Source: Blastopirellula sediminis (lineage in GTDB: Bacteria > Planctomycetota > Planctomycetia > Pirellulales > Pirellulaceae). Taken from it: 64,000 nucleotides of DNA. Shown in pieces: positions 43,572 to 53,041 of this stretch; within the stretch, counting starts at the first letter, position 1; every line of letters starts with the position of its first letter. Under the pieces are notes generated by a model. That model had not been told where the DNA came from and did not search any database. It worked only from the letters and a program-made list of their open reading frames with translations. Both the position numbers and the translations under genes were made by a program. Where the stretch lies: contig NZ_JAJKFT010000010.1 in NCBI RefSeq assembly GCF_020966755.1, positions 2,134,720 through 2,198,719 on the forward strand. The letters are read 5' to 3'.

Positions 43572-45782
43572 TTATTTTTTGAGCGCTGCTTCCACACCAG
43601 GAATGTCGGAAGCGCCAGCGGGGATTTCCAGCTTGGCTCCCACAAACGCGTCGCCAATCGGTTCATAACGTCCACCGAGGTTTTCGGCCAGAAATGCCTC
43701 GGTAACGGCGTTAAAGGCGAAACGATTTTCCGGCTTCGCGAAACCATGCCCTTCTTCTGGGAACAGCACGTACGTGACCGGAATCTTCTTCTCTTCCATC
43801 GCTTTGACGATTTGATCCGCTTCGGCCTGTTTGACGCGGGGGTCATTGGCGCCTTGGCCGATCAAGAGCGGCTTGGTGATCTTGTCGACGAAGTTCAGCG
43901 GCGAACGCTCGTTGAGGAATTTGATTCCTTCCTCGGTTTCATGGTCCCCCACTTTGTCCTTCATCACCGGCATGAACGGCATCCAGTAAGGCGGGACGTT
44001 GTTGAGCAGCGTCACCAGGCTCGACGGGCCGACGATATCGACGCCGCAGCAGAACTTCTCCGGCGTAAAGGTCAGACCGACCAGCGTCGCATAGCCGCCG
44101 TAGCTGCCCCCCATGATCGCGACCTTGTCCGGATCGGCGATCCCTTGGGCGATCGCCCAATCGACGGTGTCGAGCAAGTCGTCATGCATCTTGCCGGCCC
44201 ACTCTTTGTTGGCGGCGTTCAGGAAGTCTTTGCCGAAGCCGGTCGAACCGCGGTAGTTGACGCTGAGGACGGCGTAACCACGATTGGCCAGCAGTTGGTG
44301 CATCGGGTTGAAGCCCCAGTCGTCGCGAGCCCACGGACCGCCGTGGACGTCCAGGACCAGCGGCAACGGCTGCGTCGGCTTCAGGCCGCCATCCGGATTC
44401 GAGCCTTTCGGCAGCGACAGATAGCTGACCAGCTTCAGGCCGTCACGAGCGTCGATCACCACCGGGTGCATCTTCACCAGCGGCAGTTCGGCCAACTCGG
44501 GCTGGCTCGAGAAGAGGAACTCGGCCTTCTTCTCGTCGCCGCGGTGGTAGAGGTAGAAGTCGATCGGGCCATCGTCACGAAGGTAAGCGACGGTCCAGAG
44601 ATCGTCCTTCAACGTTCGGCTGGTGATTTGGATTTCGCCATCTTCCTGTTCTTTCAGGAAGGCGAAGTCGGCTTCGAGCGACTTGTCGAGGATGTCCCAC
44701 TCTTGGCGTTCGTAGTTGAACGCGACCGCTTGGATCGTCTTTTCGGTCGGATGGGTCAAAACGCCGGAGATGTCGGCCTTGTCGTTTTCGGCGATCAGCT
44801 TTTCTTCGCCGCTCTTCAGGTCCAGCGACTTGAGCGCGGCGGTGTTCCGATCGCGGCTGTCGAACATGTAGGCGATGTCGCCGCTCTTGTCGAATCCGGC
44901 GATCCCGGTCGTCATCGCGTCGGCGGCGCCGATCTTCAAAAACTCTTTCCAGTCTTGCTTGCCGTCGACTTCGGTCGGGGTCAGGTACAACTGACCCGCG
45001 TCCGGCGTATAGGTCATCGCGAAGCGAACTTTGTAGTTGTCGTCGGTCAAAAAGCCGGCGAAGCCTGGGTTCTCTTGCAGCAGTTCCTTTTCGCCTGTTT
45101 CGACGTTCAAGCGATAGAGGTCGTGCAATTGCGGGTTGCGATCGTTCAGGCCGATCAAGATCTCGTTGGGGAAGAGTTCGCTGACGTTGTCGATTTCGGC
45201 GCGGATGTTTTCCAGCGGCGTCAGGTCTTTGATTTCGTCGGTCGTCAAGTTAACGGCGTAGACGTGAAAGTTTTCGTCGCCGTCCTTGTCTTGCGTGTAG
45301 AGAACGTGGTTGTTGGTGTACGACCAGTTGAAACTGCGGATGCCGCGATGCGCATCCTTCGTAATCGGGCGGGCGTCTCGACCGAGCGACGCCGTCGAAC
45401 CAACCCAGACGTTGAGCACGCCGTCGACCGGCGCCAGGTAGGCGATCTGCTTGCCATCGGGGCTTAGGCGAGCACGCGCCATTTCCGGATTGCCAAACAG
45501 CTTGCGGCGAGGAATCAGCGGCACGTCGCTCATATCAAAGGCTTTCTTTTCAGTCGCGGGAGTTTCCTCGGCGGGCGTCGTCGTTTCCGGTTTCATTTCC
45601 GGCTTCGTCTCTGCGGGCTTCGCTTCCATCGGCTTCGTTTCGTCGCCGAGTGAGACTTCCGGCGTGCTGACGTTGGGGGACGGCGGAGCGACTTTGTCGG
45701 ACGATGGAGTGCATCCGCCCAGCCAGGCGAGCGTCGCCAGGCTAAAAGTAATCCAGCAGAGGAGCCGTTGTAGAGCAGTCAT
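43572..45782 (-). CDS. Prolyl oligopeptidase family (S9) lipoprotein
   Basis: A 736-residue serine peptidase. The N-terminus is a lipoprotein signal with LGGC, then a Pro/Glu/Thr-rich linker. A beta-propeller region (about 110-450) precedes an alpha/beta-hydrolase domain with the catalytic triad in GGSYGGYATLV (serine), GANDPRVKQAEAD (aspartate) and PEEGHGF (histidine). This fits acyl-aminoacyl or dipeptidyl peptidases of family S9, acting at the outer face of a membrane. It ends 38 bases before trkH begins and may share transcription. Confidence 0.93.
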   Translation of the reverse strand: MTALQRLLCWITFSLATLAWLGGCTPSSDKVAPPSPNVSTPEVSLGDETKPMEAKPAETKPEMKPETTTPAEETPATEKKAFDMSDVPLIPRRKLFGNPEMARARLSPDGKQIAYLAPVDGVLNVWVGSTASLGRDARPITKDAHRGIRSFNWSYTNNHVLYTQDKDGDENFHVYAVNLTTDEIKDLTPLENIRAEIDNVSELFPNEILIGLNDRNPQLHDLYRLNVETGEKELLQENPGFAGFLTDDNYKVRFAMTYTPDAGQLYLTPTEVDGKQDWKEFLKIGAADAMTTGIAGFDKSGDIAYMFDSRDRNTAALKSLDLKSGEEKLIAENDKADISGVLTHPTEKTIQAVAFNYERQEWDILDKSLEADFAFLKEQEDGEIQITSRTLKDDLWTVAYLRDDGPIDFYLYHRGDEKKAEFLFSSQPELAELPLVKMHPVVIDARDGLKLVSYLSLPKGSNPDGGLKPTQPLPLVLDVHGGPWARDDWGFNPMHQLLANRGYAVLSVNYRGSTGFGKDFLNAANKEWAGKMHDDLLDTVDWAIAQGIADPDKVAIMGGSYGGYATLVGLTFTPEKFCCGVDIVGPSSLVTLLNNVPPYWMPFMPVMKDKVGDHETEEGIKFLNERSPLNFVDKITKPLLIGQGANDPRVKQAEADQIVKAMEEKKIPVTYVLFPEEGHGFAKPENRFAFNAVTEAFLAENLGGRYEPIGDAFVGAKLEIPAGASDIPGVEAALKK

Positions 45783-45914
45783 GATGTGGTCCCTTCCGTG
45801 ACGTCAGGCCGCGTGAACTTGCGGCGCGTTCAACTTTACCCAACCAGCAGCGCCTATCAGGATAAAGGATCGCAAGCGGCACGCCAACGGAGGGAACGAC
45901 TTTCTGCGGCTCGG

Positions 45915-46931
45915 CTAGTTTTTGCCAACTTGGACCGCGGCGCCCATATTGGCGAGTCCAGGTCCGAAATAAGGTTTCCCCAATGGCAAGATCATCGGCT
46001 CTTCATACGGCCGATGCGGCAGCATCGATGCGATTTCGGCCAGTTGAGCGAGCGTTTCTGGGGGCAATGGACCTTGTTTGGCGCCGCTGACGCTGGTTTC
46101 TAGTTGCTGACGCGTTTTGGCGCCGATCAACACTGTCGAAATATCAGGGTTGCTCAGGACGAAGCGAAGGCACAGCTCCGGCAGGTCGAAACCGGTCTCG
46201 TCCAAAAACGTATAAAGCCGGAGCAATTGTTCGCGCCGGCGACGGCTCATCCAGCAGGGGCGATCCAAAACTTCTTGGTCGAATCGACGTCCCAGAAATC
46301 CTTGTCCCAGCGCCGAACCGACGATAACCCCCATTCCTTGTTCTTTGGCGGCCGGCAGTAGTTCTTCTTCCGCTTCGCGAAACAGCAGGTTGTAGTTGAA
46401 CGCCGTCAGCAGGACGTCAAACAAGCCGGTGCGGACGAGCGACGTCATCTCGGTGACGGTCGTGCCGGCCAGGCCGATCGCTTTGACCTCTCCCGACGCT
46501 TTGAGCTCTTGCAACAGATCGAGCGCCGGCCCGGCGAGCGGCTGGTAGCTGCTCCACCAAGGATATTGCTGCGGACGATCAGGCTCGTGAATCAGCAGGA
46601 TATCGATCTGCTCGCGCCCCAACAGGCGGCGGCTTTCGGCCAGCGATTGTTTCAACTGGTCGACGTTCCGCGGATCGAACGGCTGCGGACGTCCACCGAA
46701 CTTGGTCGAGACGATCAACGGCTTGCCGGAGGCTTGCAGCGCTTTGCCCAGGACCAGTTCGCTGTCGGCGTAGGCAGGCGCCGTATCGCAGTAGTTGATT
46801 CCCAACTCGGACGCCGCCGCCAGCAGCTGAGCGGTTTCGGCGTCGCCGCCGGCGAGCGAGGAGGTGTAGAGTCCGCCGAGCGAAAGCTCGCTGACGTCAA
46901 TTCCAGTACGACCGAGGGGGCGATATTGCAT
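45915..46931 (-). CDS. Aldo/keto reductase
   Basis: A 338-residue NAD(P)H-dependent oxidoreductase. The N-terminus MQYRPLGRTGIDVSELSLGG and the conserved NYCDTAPAYADSELVLGKAL (with catalytic Asp and Tyr) fit the family; VSTKFGG carries the catalytic lysine. The histidine equivalent lies in DILLIHEPDRP. The start ATG at 46931 is chosen over a TTG six codons upstream. A broad class of carbonyls could be the substrate. It diverges from the parD-like gene across 87 bases. Confidence 0.92.
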   Translation of the reverse strand: MQYRPLGRTGIDVSELSLGGLYTSSLAGGDAETAQLLAAASELGINYCDTAPAYADSELVLGKALQASGKPLIVSTKFGGRPQPFDPRNVDQLKQSLAESRRLLGREQIDILLIHEPDRPQQYPWWSSYQPLAGPALDLLQELKASGEVKAIGLAGTTVTEMTSLVRTGLFDVLLTAFNYNLLFREAEEELLPAAKEQGMGVIVGSALGQGFLGRRFDQEVLDRPCWMSRRRREQLLRLYTFLDETGFDLPELCLRFVLSNPDISTVLIGAKTRQQLETSVSGAKQGPLPPETLAQLAEIASMLPHRPYEEPMILPLGKPYFGPGLANMGAAVQVGKN

Positions 46932-47018
46932 GGTGGGGCTATCTTGCAAAGAAGATTCGGCGAAACAAGTCGTTTAGCATAGAATAGTGAGAGCCGAATT
47001 ACCAATTTACTGGTTTGG

Positions 47019-47303
47019 ATGAGTGCCGCCATGGATCTCCCTTTGAGCGCAAAAGCCGAGTCGCTGATTCAAAAACAGCTGGCCAGCGGAAAGTTTGCGA
47101 CGCCAGAGCAAGTTGTGGAGGAGGCGTTGGCGCTGTTGGATCAGCAGGCGGCCGATTGGGCCAAGGTGAAAGCGAAGATTGAGCAAGGGATCGACGACAT
47201 CGCGGCTGGTCGCTACGACGAGATCGCTACGGAAGCGGATGAAGAGCGACTGACGCAAGAGATTTTGAACGGCCTTCGCCAGCGAAACCTGCTGGAGAAC
47301 TAA
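47019..47303 (+). CDS. ParD-like antitoxin of a ParDE module
   Basis: A 94-residue protein, MSAAMDLPLSAKAESLIQKQLASGKFATPEQVVEEALALL, has a ribbon-helix-helix-like N-terminus and a helical C-terminal neck that should wrap the toxin. The ATG at 47031 could instead be the start, having a better ribosome site. The toxin gene begins directly after the stop codon. Confidence 0.85.
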   Translation: MSAAMDLPLSAKAESLIQKQLASGKFATPEQVVEEALALLDQQAADWAKVKAKIEQGIDDIAAGRYDEIATEADEERLTQEILNGLRQRNLLEN

Positions 47304-47594
47304 ATGGCCTATCGCCTTGCCGCCACTGCGAAATCCGATCTGCGTGAGATCCTGGAATATGTTGGCGCGCAGACCGAGGTTGGAGTGCGTCAATTATTGA
47401 CTCGCTTCTACCAACGGTTTCGGCTCTTGGCGTCTCAGCCGTTGCTTGGCCAGCATGTTGAAGGTACCGCGGATTGGAGATTTAGCGTCCTAGGCGTCTA
47501 TGTCATTTTTTATCGCCCAGCTGGCGCCAATATCGAAATCCTGCGTATTCTCCACGGCAACCGCGATATCGATAGTTTGCTGCGACAACCATGA
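47304..47594 (+). CDS. ParE/RelE-like toxin
   Basis: A 96-residue basic protein, with AYRLAATAKSDLREILEYVGAQTEVG at the start and WRFSVLGVYVIFYRPAGANIEILRILHGNRDID at the end, as in ParE/RelE toxins. ParE poisons gyrase while RelE cleaves mRNA; the residues do not settle which. The gene abuts the antitoxin (no gap) and overlaps the following zinc-ribbon gene by four bases. Confidence 0.9.
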   Translation: MAYRLAATAKSDLREILEYVGAQTEVGVRQLLTRFYQRFRLLASQPLLGQHVEGTADWRFSVLGVYVIFYRPAGANIEILRILHGNRDIDSLLRQP

Positions 47595-47920
47595 CCGAAC
47601 CCACCGAAAACTCCAGCGCTGAGAACCCATTCGCTTCGCCCAAATGCGATACGCCGGATCGGCCGGTGCGCGATTGCCCTGATTGCCAGGCGCCGATGGA
47701 GTACGGCATGGTCACTTCTTACGCGCCGATCAAATGGCGAATTCTCGATCGTTCAATGCTCGAACGAATCTTGGCCGGCGGAGATGAGCCGGTCGTCGGT
47801 TCCGACTTTGCACTCCGGCTCGGACCGTTTCGAAGCGATAGTTTTCGTTGCCGGCTCTGCGGGATGATCATCATCGCGCCGCGCAGTCAACAGCCGGACA
47901 AATCGCCGAAGAAGAAGTAG
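47591..47920 (+). CDS. Small zinc-ribbon protein (DUF6487-like)
   Basis: A 109-residue soluble protein with two cysteine pairs, CPDC (near residue 30) and CRLC (near 87), probably one zinc ribbon; the latter precedes GMIIIAPR. It resembles the PF20097/DUF6487 group, function unknown. It overlaps the toxin stop by four bases (ATGA), so it is translated with the TA module, but may be a chance neighbour. It converges with trmB. Confidence 0.75.
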   Translation: MTEPTENSSAENPFASPKCDTPDRPVRDCPDCQAPMEYGMVTSYAPIKWRILDRSMLERILAGGDEPVVGSDFALRLGPFRSDSFRCRLCGMIIIAPRSQQPDKSPKKK

Positions 47921-47926
47921 CCGCGC

Positions 47927-48571
47927 TTACAGCGGCTTGCGGAACTGGCTGCGGAAGACGTCGAGTTCGTTCTTCCGCATGCGGCGTTCGAAGTGCGTGC
48001 GATAGTCGAGGTCATGCTCGGCCGGGCTTTCTTCGACCGGGATCGGACCTTCCAGCTTCGTGTTGGCGTGCAGCAGTTCGACCGTCATGTCGAAGTATTC
48101 TTCGACGTCGGTCCAGAAGTGGAGCGTGCCGCCGGGGCCCAGAACGCGCTCGATCTCTTGCGAGAAGGTCTCGTTCATCACGCGGCGGCGATGGTGACGC
48201 TTCTTCCACCACGGGTCGGGGAAGTAGACGTGAACCGCAACGGCCGATCCGTCGGGAAAGACTTCCGGAAAGATCTTCTGGCCGTCGCCGTGCACCATGA
48301 CGGCGTTGGTACGGCCTTCTTTGGCCAACCGGTAGCCGGCATACTCGGCGTACTTGAAGGCGATCTCGATGCCGAGAAAGTCGTGCGCCGGATTGGCGCC
48401 CGAAGCGTTCCGCATGAACAGCCCTTTGCCGCTACCGACCTCGATTTCGAGCGGCGCGACGCGACCAAACAGCGCTTCAGGATCCCAGGGACGCGGTAGT
48501 TTTTCCGCGAGGAGGAAGTTGCGACTGAAGTCGACGCTGGGATTGAGTTTCGGAAGCGCTTTGCGGCCCAT
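47927..48571 (-). CDS. trmB: tRNA (guanine-N7-)-methyltransferase TrmB
   Basis: A 214-residue SAM-dependent enzyme that makes m7G46 in tRNA. Typical motifs: PLEIEVGSGKGLFMRNAS (SAM site), FLGIEIAFKYA, and the substrate loop VYFPDPWWKKRHHRRR, followed by GGTLHFWTDVEEYF. The length is usual. It lies 26 bases after the FabZ-like gene on the same strand. Confidence 0.95.
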   Translation of the reverse strand: MGRKALPKLNPSVDFSRNFLLAEKLPRPWDPEALFGRVAPLEIEVGSGKGLFMRNASGANPAHDFLGIEIAFKYAEYAGYRLAKEGRTNAVMVHGDGQKIFPEVFPDGSAVAVHVYFPDPWWKKRHHRRRVMNETFSQEIERVLGPGGTLHFWTDVEEYFDMTVELLHANTKLEGPIPVEESPAEHDLDYRTHFERRMRKNELDVFRSQFRKPL

Positions 48572-48597
48572 GAAGTGCTACGACGGTAGAAGGCCGA

Positions 48598-49092
48598 TTA
48601 CAGATTAGCCGGGAGAGGAATGCCGCGAATTTCGCCTTCGCAGACCAGACGTTCGTCGATGAAGGCTTGGAAGCGGCAGACGATGATTCGCCCGGCTCGT
48701 CCCTTGGTCTTCTGCAGCACGATCAGCAGACGGTTGCCCGGCTGCACGATGCCGCGGAACTTGACCTGGTCGAGACCGCCGAAGCCGAGCTTGTAGTCTC
48801 CCATCAGGTTATGGCGCGTGACGTACCACGAACTGACCTGAGCGGCCGCTTCGCACATCAACACCCCCGGCATGAGCGGCATGCCGGGCATATGACCACG
48901 GACCCAGAACTCGTCATCGGCCAGGTCTTTGTACCCGACGCAAATGTCGTTCTCGGTGTCTTCGTAGACGATCGCCGTCAACTGCTCCATTTCGTAGCGT
49001 TGCGGGTTCAGCTCGCGGATCGCTTCGATATCAGCGATCACGTTGTTGCAGTCGATCGTCGCGGGATCGAGGATGTAATCTTCGCGCGGCAC
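48598..49092 (-). CDS. FabZ-like hydroxyacyl-ACP dehydratase
   Basis: A 164-residue hotdog-fold protein. The catalytic histidine lies in FWVRGHMPGMPLMPGVLMCEAAAQ, the FabZ signature, with the glutamate of CEAAAQ. It dehydrates 3-hydroxyacyl-ACP in fatty acid or lipid synthesis. The N-terminal 40 residues are longer than in E. coli FabZ. A main-pathway FabZ may be elsewhere, so a specialised role is possible. It is 60 bases from the small basic gene and in the same direction. Confidence 0.9.
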   Translation of the reverse strand: MPREDYILDPATIDCNNVIADIEAIRELNPQRYEMEQLTAIVYEDTENDICVGYKDLADDEFWVRGHMPGMPLMPGVLMCEAAAQVSSWYVTRHNLMGDYKLGFGGLDQVKFRGIVQPGNRLLIVLQKTKGRAGRIIVCRFQAFIDERLVCEGEIRGIPLPANL

Positions 49093-49152
49093 GGCGCCAC
49101 ACTCCTCCGCAGGCGGTCAGCGAAACGAAAAATACCCGAAGTCGGGCTGAGA

Positions 49153-49251
49153 CTAGGTCTTGATCGAACGACGCTTGGCTTTGCGAGCCTTGGCGTTCGC
49201 GGGGCGCCGGCCGTGGTTGGCTTTCTTCAGCGTGCGGTGCGGTTTGGCCAT
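49153..49251 (-). CDS. 32-residue highly basic protein
   Basis: A small gene: ATG at 49251 to TAG at 49153 on the reverse strand, reading MAKPHRTLKKANHGRRPANA and then KARKAKRRSIKT. Sixteen of 32 residues are Lys, Arg or His and there are no acidic residues, as in ribosomal or nucleic-acid-associated peptides. An AGGA site sits at good distance upstream. It lies in a same-strand series before the FabZ-like and TrmB genes. I cannot match it to bL34, Thx or other known small ribosomal proteins by eye; it may be a planctomycete-specific ribosome-associated peptide. Confidence 0.7.
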   Translation of the reverse strand: MAKPHRTLKKANHGRRPANAKARKAKRRSIKT

Positions 49252-49363
49252 TTCTAAATTCCTATAGCAGCGTATGTTTGCGGCTGGGTTGTTACGAATC
49301 CCAGATTTTAGCGTGCCGACCGCCGAGGGGAAAGGACCGTTTTTAAGACCCCAGACTGAGGGG

Positions 49364-52240
49364 CTAGGGGGACCTGCGGACCGGAATAATCAGCGACTTG
49401 TCCGAATCTTGGCCGCCGCTGGCCGTGTTTTTCGGCGGAACGTCGCTTTCGCCCTCGGAAATGGACTCTGCGGCCCGCGAATCGGACGCGACCGCTTCTT
49501 TGCCGATCGGGTCAAAAATGCCGGGGCGAATTCGTTTACGCGTCGCTTCCGGTTTCGGTTTACGGCTTGGCTCTTCTTTTTTCAGGCGGCCGGTAATCGT
49601 CGACAAGAATGCCGGCAGCACGATCAGCGACGTGAATAAACAGCAGGTTACGCCGATCGTCAGCACGCGGCCCAGGCTCTGCAGCCCTTGGTGATCGGCC
49701 AGCATCAGCGAGCCGAAGCCGATCATCGTCGTCAGCGAGGTAATGAGCACGGCGGTCGCGGTCGACGCCGAAATGCGGTAACGCTTGCCAGCCTGGCAGC
49801 GGAAGTCGTGGAGCACGTGGACCCCGTCGTCGATGCCGATCCCCAGGATCAGCGGCAGGACGATCATGTTGGCCGGGTTGAGTGGGATGTCCATAAAGCC
49901 CTGAATGCCGAACAGCATGGCGCTTCCCAGTCCGACCGGCGCCAGGGCCAGCAGCGAATGTCGCAAGCTGCGGAAGTCGAGGATCAGGACGATCAGCACG
50001 GCGATCAAAGAATAAATCGCCGCGTGGATATAGCTCTTCTGCATCTGACGCGACGCGTAGAACGTTTGCAGCGGCTGACCGGTCACCTGGGCGTCGACCG
50101 ATTGCACTTGCTTGACGAAATTGGCGAGCGATTCCATGTCCCAGATGTCGCCATTGGGATAGATCCGCAGCAGGTATTGATTGTTCTTGCCGACGAACCG
50201 GGTGACGAGCGCTTCGGGGAAGTCGTCGACGTCGGGCGTTTTCGGGTCAGAGACGGCGTACAGCGAATGCATCTGCGTCAGCATTTCGCCAGCCGAACGC
50301 TGTTGCAGCGAACGCATGATCGCTTCGTAGTGCGCTTGCGGCATCGTACGGAGCAATTCCCGCGCTTGGCCGATGCGGCGGCGAGCCTGCATCGCGGTCG
50401 GATCGTCGCCGGGGAGCAATTGCTGCGACTGCGCCAAGACTTGCGCCAGTTGCGGCGCCGGAGTGATCGGCAATGCCGGCGGATACTCCGGCAGGTTGGT
50501 CAGTCGCGAGCGAATCCGCTGAATCTGCGTGGTCCGCTGCTCATCTTCCGGCGGCAGGAGCGACGCGATTTCTTCGACGTGATCGACGTTCGACAGTCTT
50601 TCAAACGCCTCTTTTCGCGCGATCAACTCTTGCCGACTGCTGGCGATCGACAACGCAAACCAGACGCTACGGTCGGTCTCTTCCAGCAGTTTCTTTTCCC
50701 ACTCGACGCTTTCCAGCCCTTGGGCCTGCAGGTTGAGCAGGTTGTGGTCGTAGTAAAGTTTCGAGGCGCCGGTCGCCAGGAAGGCGCAAAAGACGATCGA
50801 CGCCAAGAGCGTAACGCGTGGGGCCTGCATCATCGGGGCGATCCAGCCGTCGATTCGCAGCGGATGCGGCATCAGGTAACGATTGCGATTGCGGTCTCCC
50901 AAGACAATCATCGCCGGCAACAGCGTGAACGCGCCGACCAGGCAGACCAGGATGCCGCCGCCGGCGATGACGCCCAGTTCGGCGACGCCGGTGAATTCGG
51001 TCAACGCGGCGGTGAAAAACGCGATCGCCGTGGTTGCGGCGCCGGTCACGATGCCGGGCCCCACGCTGCGCGACGTTTCGATCAGCGCTGCGGCGCTATC
51101 GCCAATTTTCTCACGTAGCTGCAAGTATTTCGCGACGTAGTGAATGCCGAAGTCGATCCCCAAGCCGATCAAGATCACGCCGAACGAAACGCTCAAGATG
51201 TTCAGGTGGCCGATCGAGAGCGTGACGAAGCCGAAGCTCCAGGCCAGGCCGACGATCAGCGTACCAACGGCGAGGAGCGGATGACGCAAGCCGCCGAAGC
51301 CGGCGATAAACAACACGGCGACGCCGATCAGGCTGAGGACGCTCGAAAGGATCATGTCCTTCTGGCTTCCTTCCATCTCGTCGTTTTCCATCACCGGCAG
51401 ACCAGTCAGGCCGATCTTCACTTCGGGATGACCTTCCTGCACGTTGCGGATGATCCCGCGCAGGCGTCGGATCGCTTCGCCCCCTTGGGAAAAGCTCGAT
51501 TCATTTTTGACCAGCCGCAACAAGACGAAACCCATGCGGCCTTCGTTGGCGGTGAAGTATTCGGAGTCGAGTTGGCTCATGACCGAGAGGGACTCGTGCG
51601 GCTCATCCCAGATCGAGGGATTGGCGCCATCCTCGCGCAGCGCGTGAAGCAAACCGTCGGCCAGACGATTCATCTCGGCGGCGGCCGCTTGCTTCTGTTG
51701 CGGCGATTCGATCAACAGACGCTGATTGGCGCCCCAGAGCAGACGATCAAAAGAGATCGCTTCCCATTGTCCGCTGAGGACCGGCTCCAGCGCGACCAGC
51801 TTCCCTTCCATCTCCGCCAGTTCGTCGGGCGGCACGTAGTGCAGCGCTTTGGCGCGAACGTTGGCCAGGCCCCGTTCATGCAGAACGGCGTAAAACGATT
51901 CGCGATTGGCCGATAGGCGACTGTAGATCGCCTCCAGCACCGGCGAAACGTCTTCTTTCGCGTTCCCTTCGACGACGACCACGACGTCGTCATCGGCGCC
52001 GAACTGCTCGAGATACTCGAGCCAGAGTTGGTTGTAGTTGCTGTTGGGATTGATCAGATCGAGCCGGCTGGTTTTGAAGCCCAGCGACTTGGCGGTGACC
52101 AGCACCGAACCGGCTGCGAGCAATAGTCCTAAGACGATCACCGTCACCGGATTACGAACGACGAGACGCGTCAGCTCGGCTAGCGGAATCGCCAGCATCG
52201 AGCGATCGGCAGCAGTCTCGTCTGGCGGTCCGGACGACAT
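49364..52240 (-). CDS. HpnN-like RND/MMPL family exporter
   Basis: A 958-residue membrane transporter with twelve predicted helices in two repeats, each following a large periplasmic loop: a first helix near residue 35, then five around 310-440, another near 480 and five more at the end. GLGIDFGIHY and LGIGIDDGVHVLHDF carry the conserved acidic motif for proton flow. The overall plan matches RND/MMPL exporters of the hopanoid-associated HpnN type, which in other bacteria carry hopanoids to the outer membrane. No hopanoid genes lie near, so the cargo is uncertain. The C-terminus is a hydrophilic tail rich in Arg and Ser. Confidence 0.88.
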   Translation of the reverse strand: MSSGPPDETAADRSMLAIPLAELTRLVVRNPVTVIVLGLLLAAGSVLVTAKSLGFKTSRLDLINPNSNYNQLWLEYLEQFGADDDVVVVVEGNAKEDVSPVLEAIYSRLSANRESFYAVLHERGLANVRAKALHYVPPDELAEMEGKLVALEPVLSGQWEAISFDRLLWGANQRLLIESPQQKQAAAAEMNRLADGLLHALREDGANPSIWDEPHESLSVMSQLDSEYFTANEGRMGFVLLRLVKNESSFSQGGEAIRRLRGIIRNVQEGHPEVKIGLTGLPVMENDEMEGSQKDMILSSVLSLIGVAVLFIAGFGGLRHPLLAVGTLIVGLAWSFGFVTLSIGHLNILSVSFGVILIGLGIDFGIHYVAKYLQLREKIGDSAAALIETSRSVGPGIVTGAATTAIAFFTAALTEFTGVAELGVIAGGGILVCLVGAFTLLPAMIVLGDRNRNRYLMPHPLRIDGWIAPMMQAPRVTLLASIVFCAFLATGASKLYYDHNLLNLQAQGLESVEWEKKLLEETDRSVWFALSIASSRQELIARKEAFERLSNVDHVEEIASLLPPEDEQRTTQIQRIRSRLTNLPEYPPALPITPAPQLAQVLAQSQQLLPGDDPTAMQARRRIGQARELLRTMPQAHYEAIMRSLQQRSAGEMLTQMHSLYAVSDPKTPDVDDFPEALVTRFVGKNNQYLLRIYPNGDIWDMESLANFVKQVQSVDAQVTGQPLQTFYASRQMQKSYIHAAIYSLIAVLIVLILDFRSLRHSLLALAPVGLGSAMLFGIQGFMDIPLNPANMIVLPLILGIGIDDGVHVLHDFRCQAGKRYRISASTATAVLITSLTTMIGFGSLMLADHQGLQSLGRVLTIGVTCCLFTSLIVLPAFLSTITGRLKKEEPSRKPKPEATRKRIRPGIFDPIGKEAVASDSRAAESISEGESDVPPKNTASGGQDSDKSLIIPVRRSP

Positions 52241-52367
52241 TCAGGAACTCTCGGGGCTCTATGGTCGGCACACAAGGAAGCGGCGCGACGAAAGAGCGCC
52301 AGCGGGGGATTCTAGTGAGACCGCGCTTGAGGGGAAAGAGCGAACCGCCGCTGGTGCTAGCAGCTGG

Positions 52368-52766
52368 CTACGATTTCAGCCCGAACCAGTTGCTCAGCGA
52401 CGGGCTGTTGAAGGCCTCGATCGCCCCTTTTTCGTCCTTCTGAATGTCGAGCACTTTGTTCAACTTCATCAACTGGAAGATCTCGTTGATCTTGGGCCCG
52501 ACGCCGCACAATTTCAATTTGACCTTGGCCTCTTTGCACTTCTTCGACAAACCGAGCAGTTTGCCAATCATCGCCGACGACATGTACTCGACGCCGCGGA
52601 AGTTGAGTAGAAGCTTTTTGGCGGTAACCGCTTCCAGGACCAGGCGATCGAATTCGACGCCGATCCGATCGATCGCCGCTTCGTCCAGAATGGACGACTG
52701 TTGAAAGTCGGCGACGACCACTTCGCTGTTGTCACGGACGCGCAAAAAGCTGTACTTGAAACTCAT
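52368..52766 (-). CDS. STAS domain protein (anti-anti-sigma-like)
   Basis: A 132-residue STAS-domain protein. ELEVEL-type core segments are seen as VVVADFQQSSILDEAAIDRIG, KLLLNFRGVEYMSSAMIGKLLGL (the serine that is phosphorylated by the partner kinase is in MSSAM) and KLCGVGPKINEIFQLMKLNKVLDI. This fits an anti-sigma-factor antagonist. The start at 52766 has a GGAGG site; the kinase partner is not adjacent. Confidence 0.92.
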   Translation of the reverse strand: MSFKYSFLRVRDNSEVVVADFQQSSILDEAAIDRIGVEFDRLVLEAVTAKKLLLNFRGVEYMSSAMIGKLLGLSKKCKEAKVKLKLCGVGPKINEIFQLMKLNKVLDIQKDEKGAIEAFNSPSLSNWFGLKS

Positions 52767-53041
52767 TTTGAGGTCCTCCGTGCTGTAAACGCATCGGTGA
52801 ATTCTGATTTTATTAGTATCTTCGCCGAGAAGCCCCATGAATAGGGGAAATCTTAGGCGTACCTAAACATGGGCTCTATTGGGGGATATTGCCAGCGAAA
52901 TCTACTTTGCCGGCGGCAGAAAGCGGAGAAGCCGGCGTCCTGGGGGGGCAGGCAAAGTTCCTATTCGCGGCAAAAAAAGATCACGAATCTGGACATTACC
53001 AGCCCTAGTCAGCACCGCGCGTTTAGGAAGCGAAGTCGGGG

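Noticed and set aside
43746-45467. 573-residue open frame opposite the S9 peptidase
   Set aside because: Antisense shadow of a well supported gene; no domain features.
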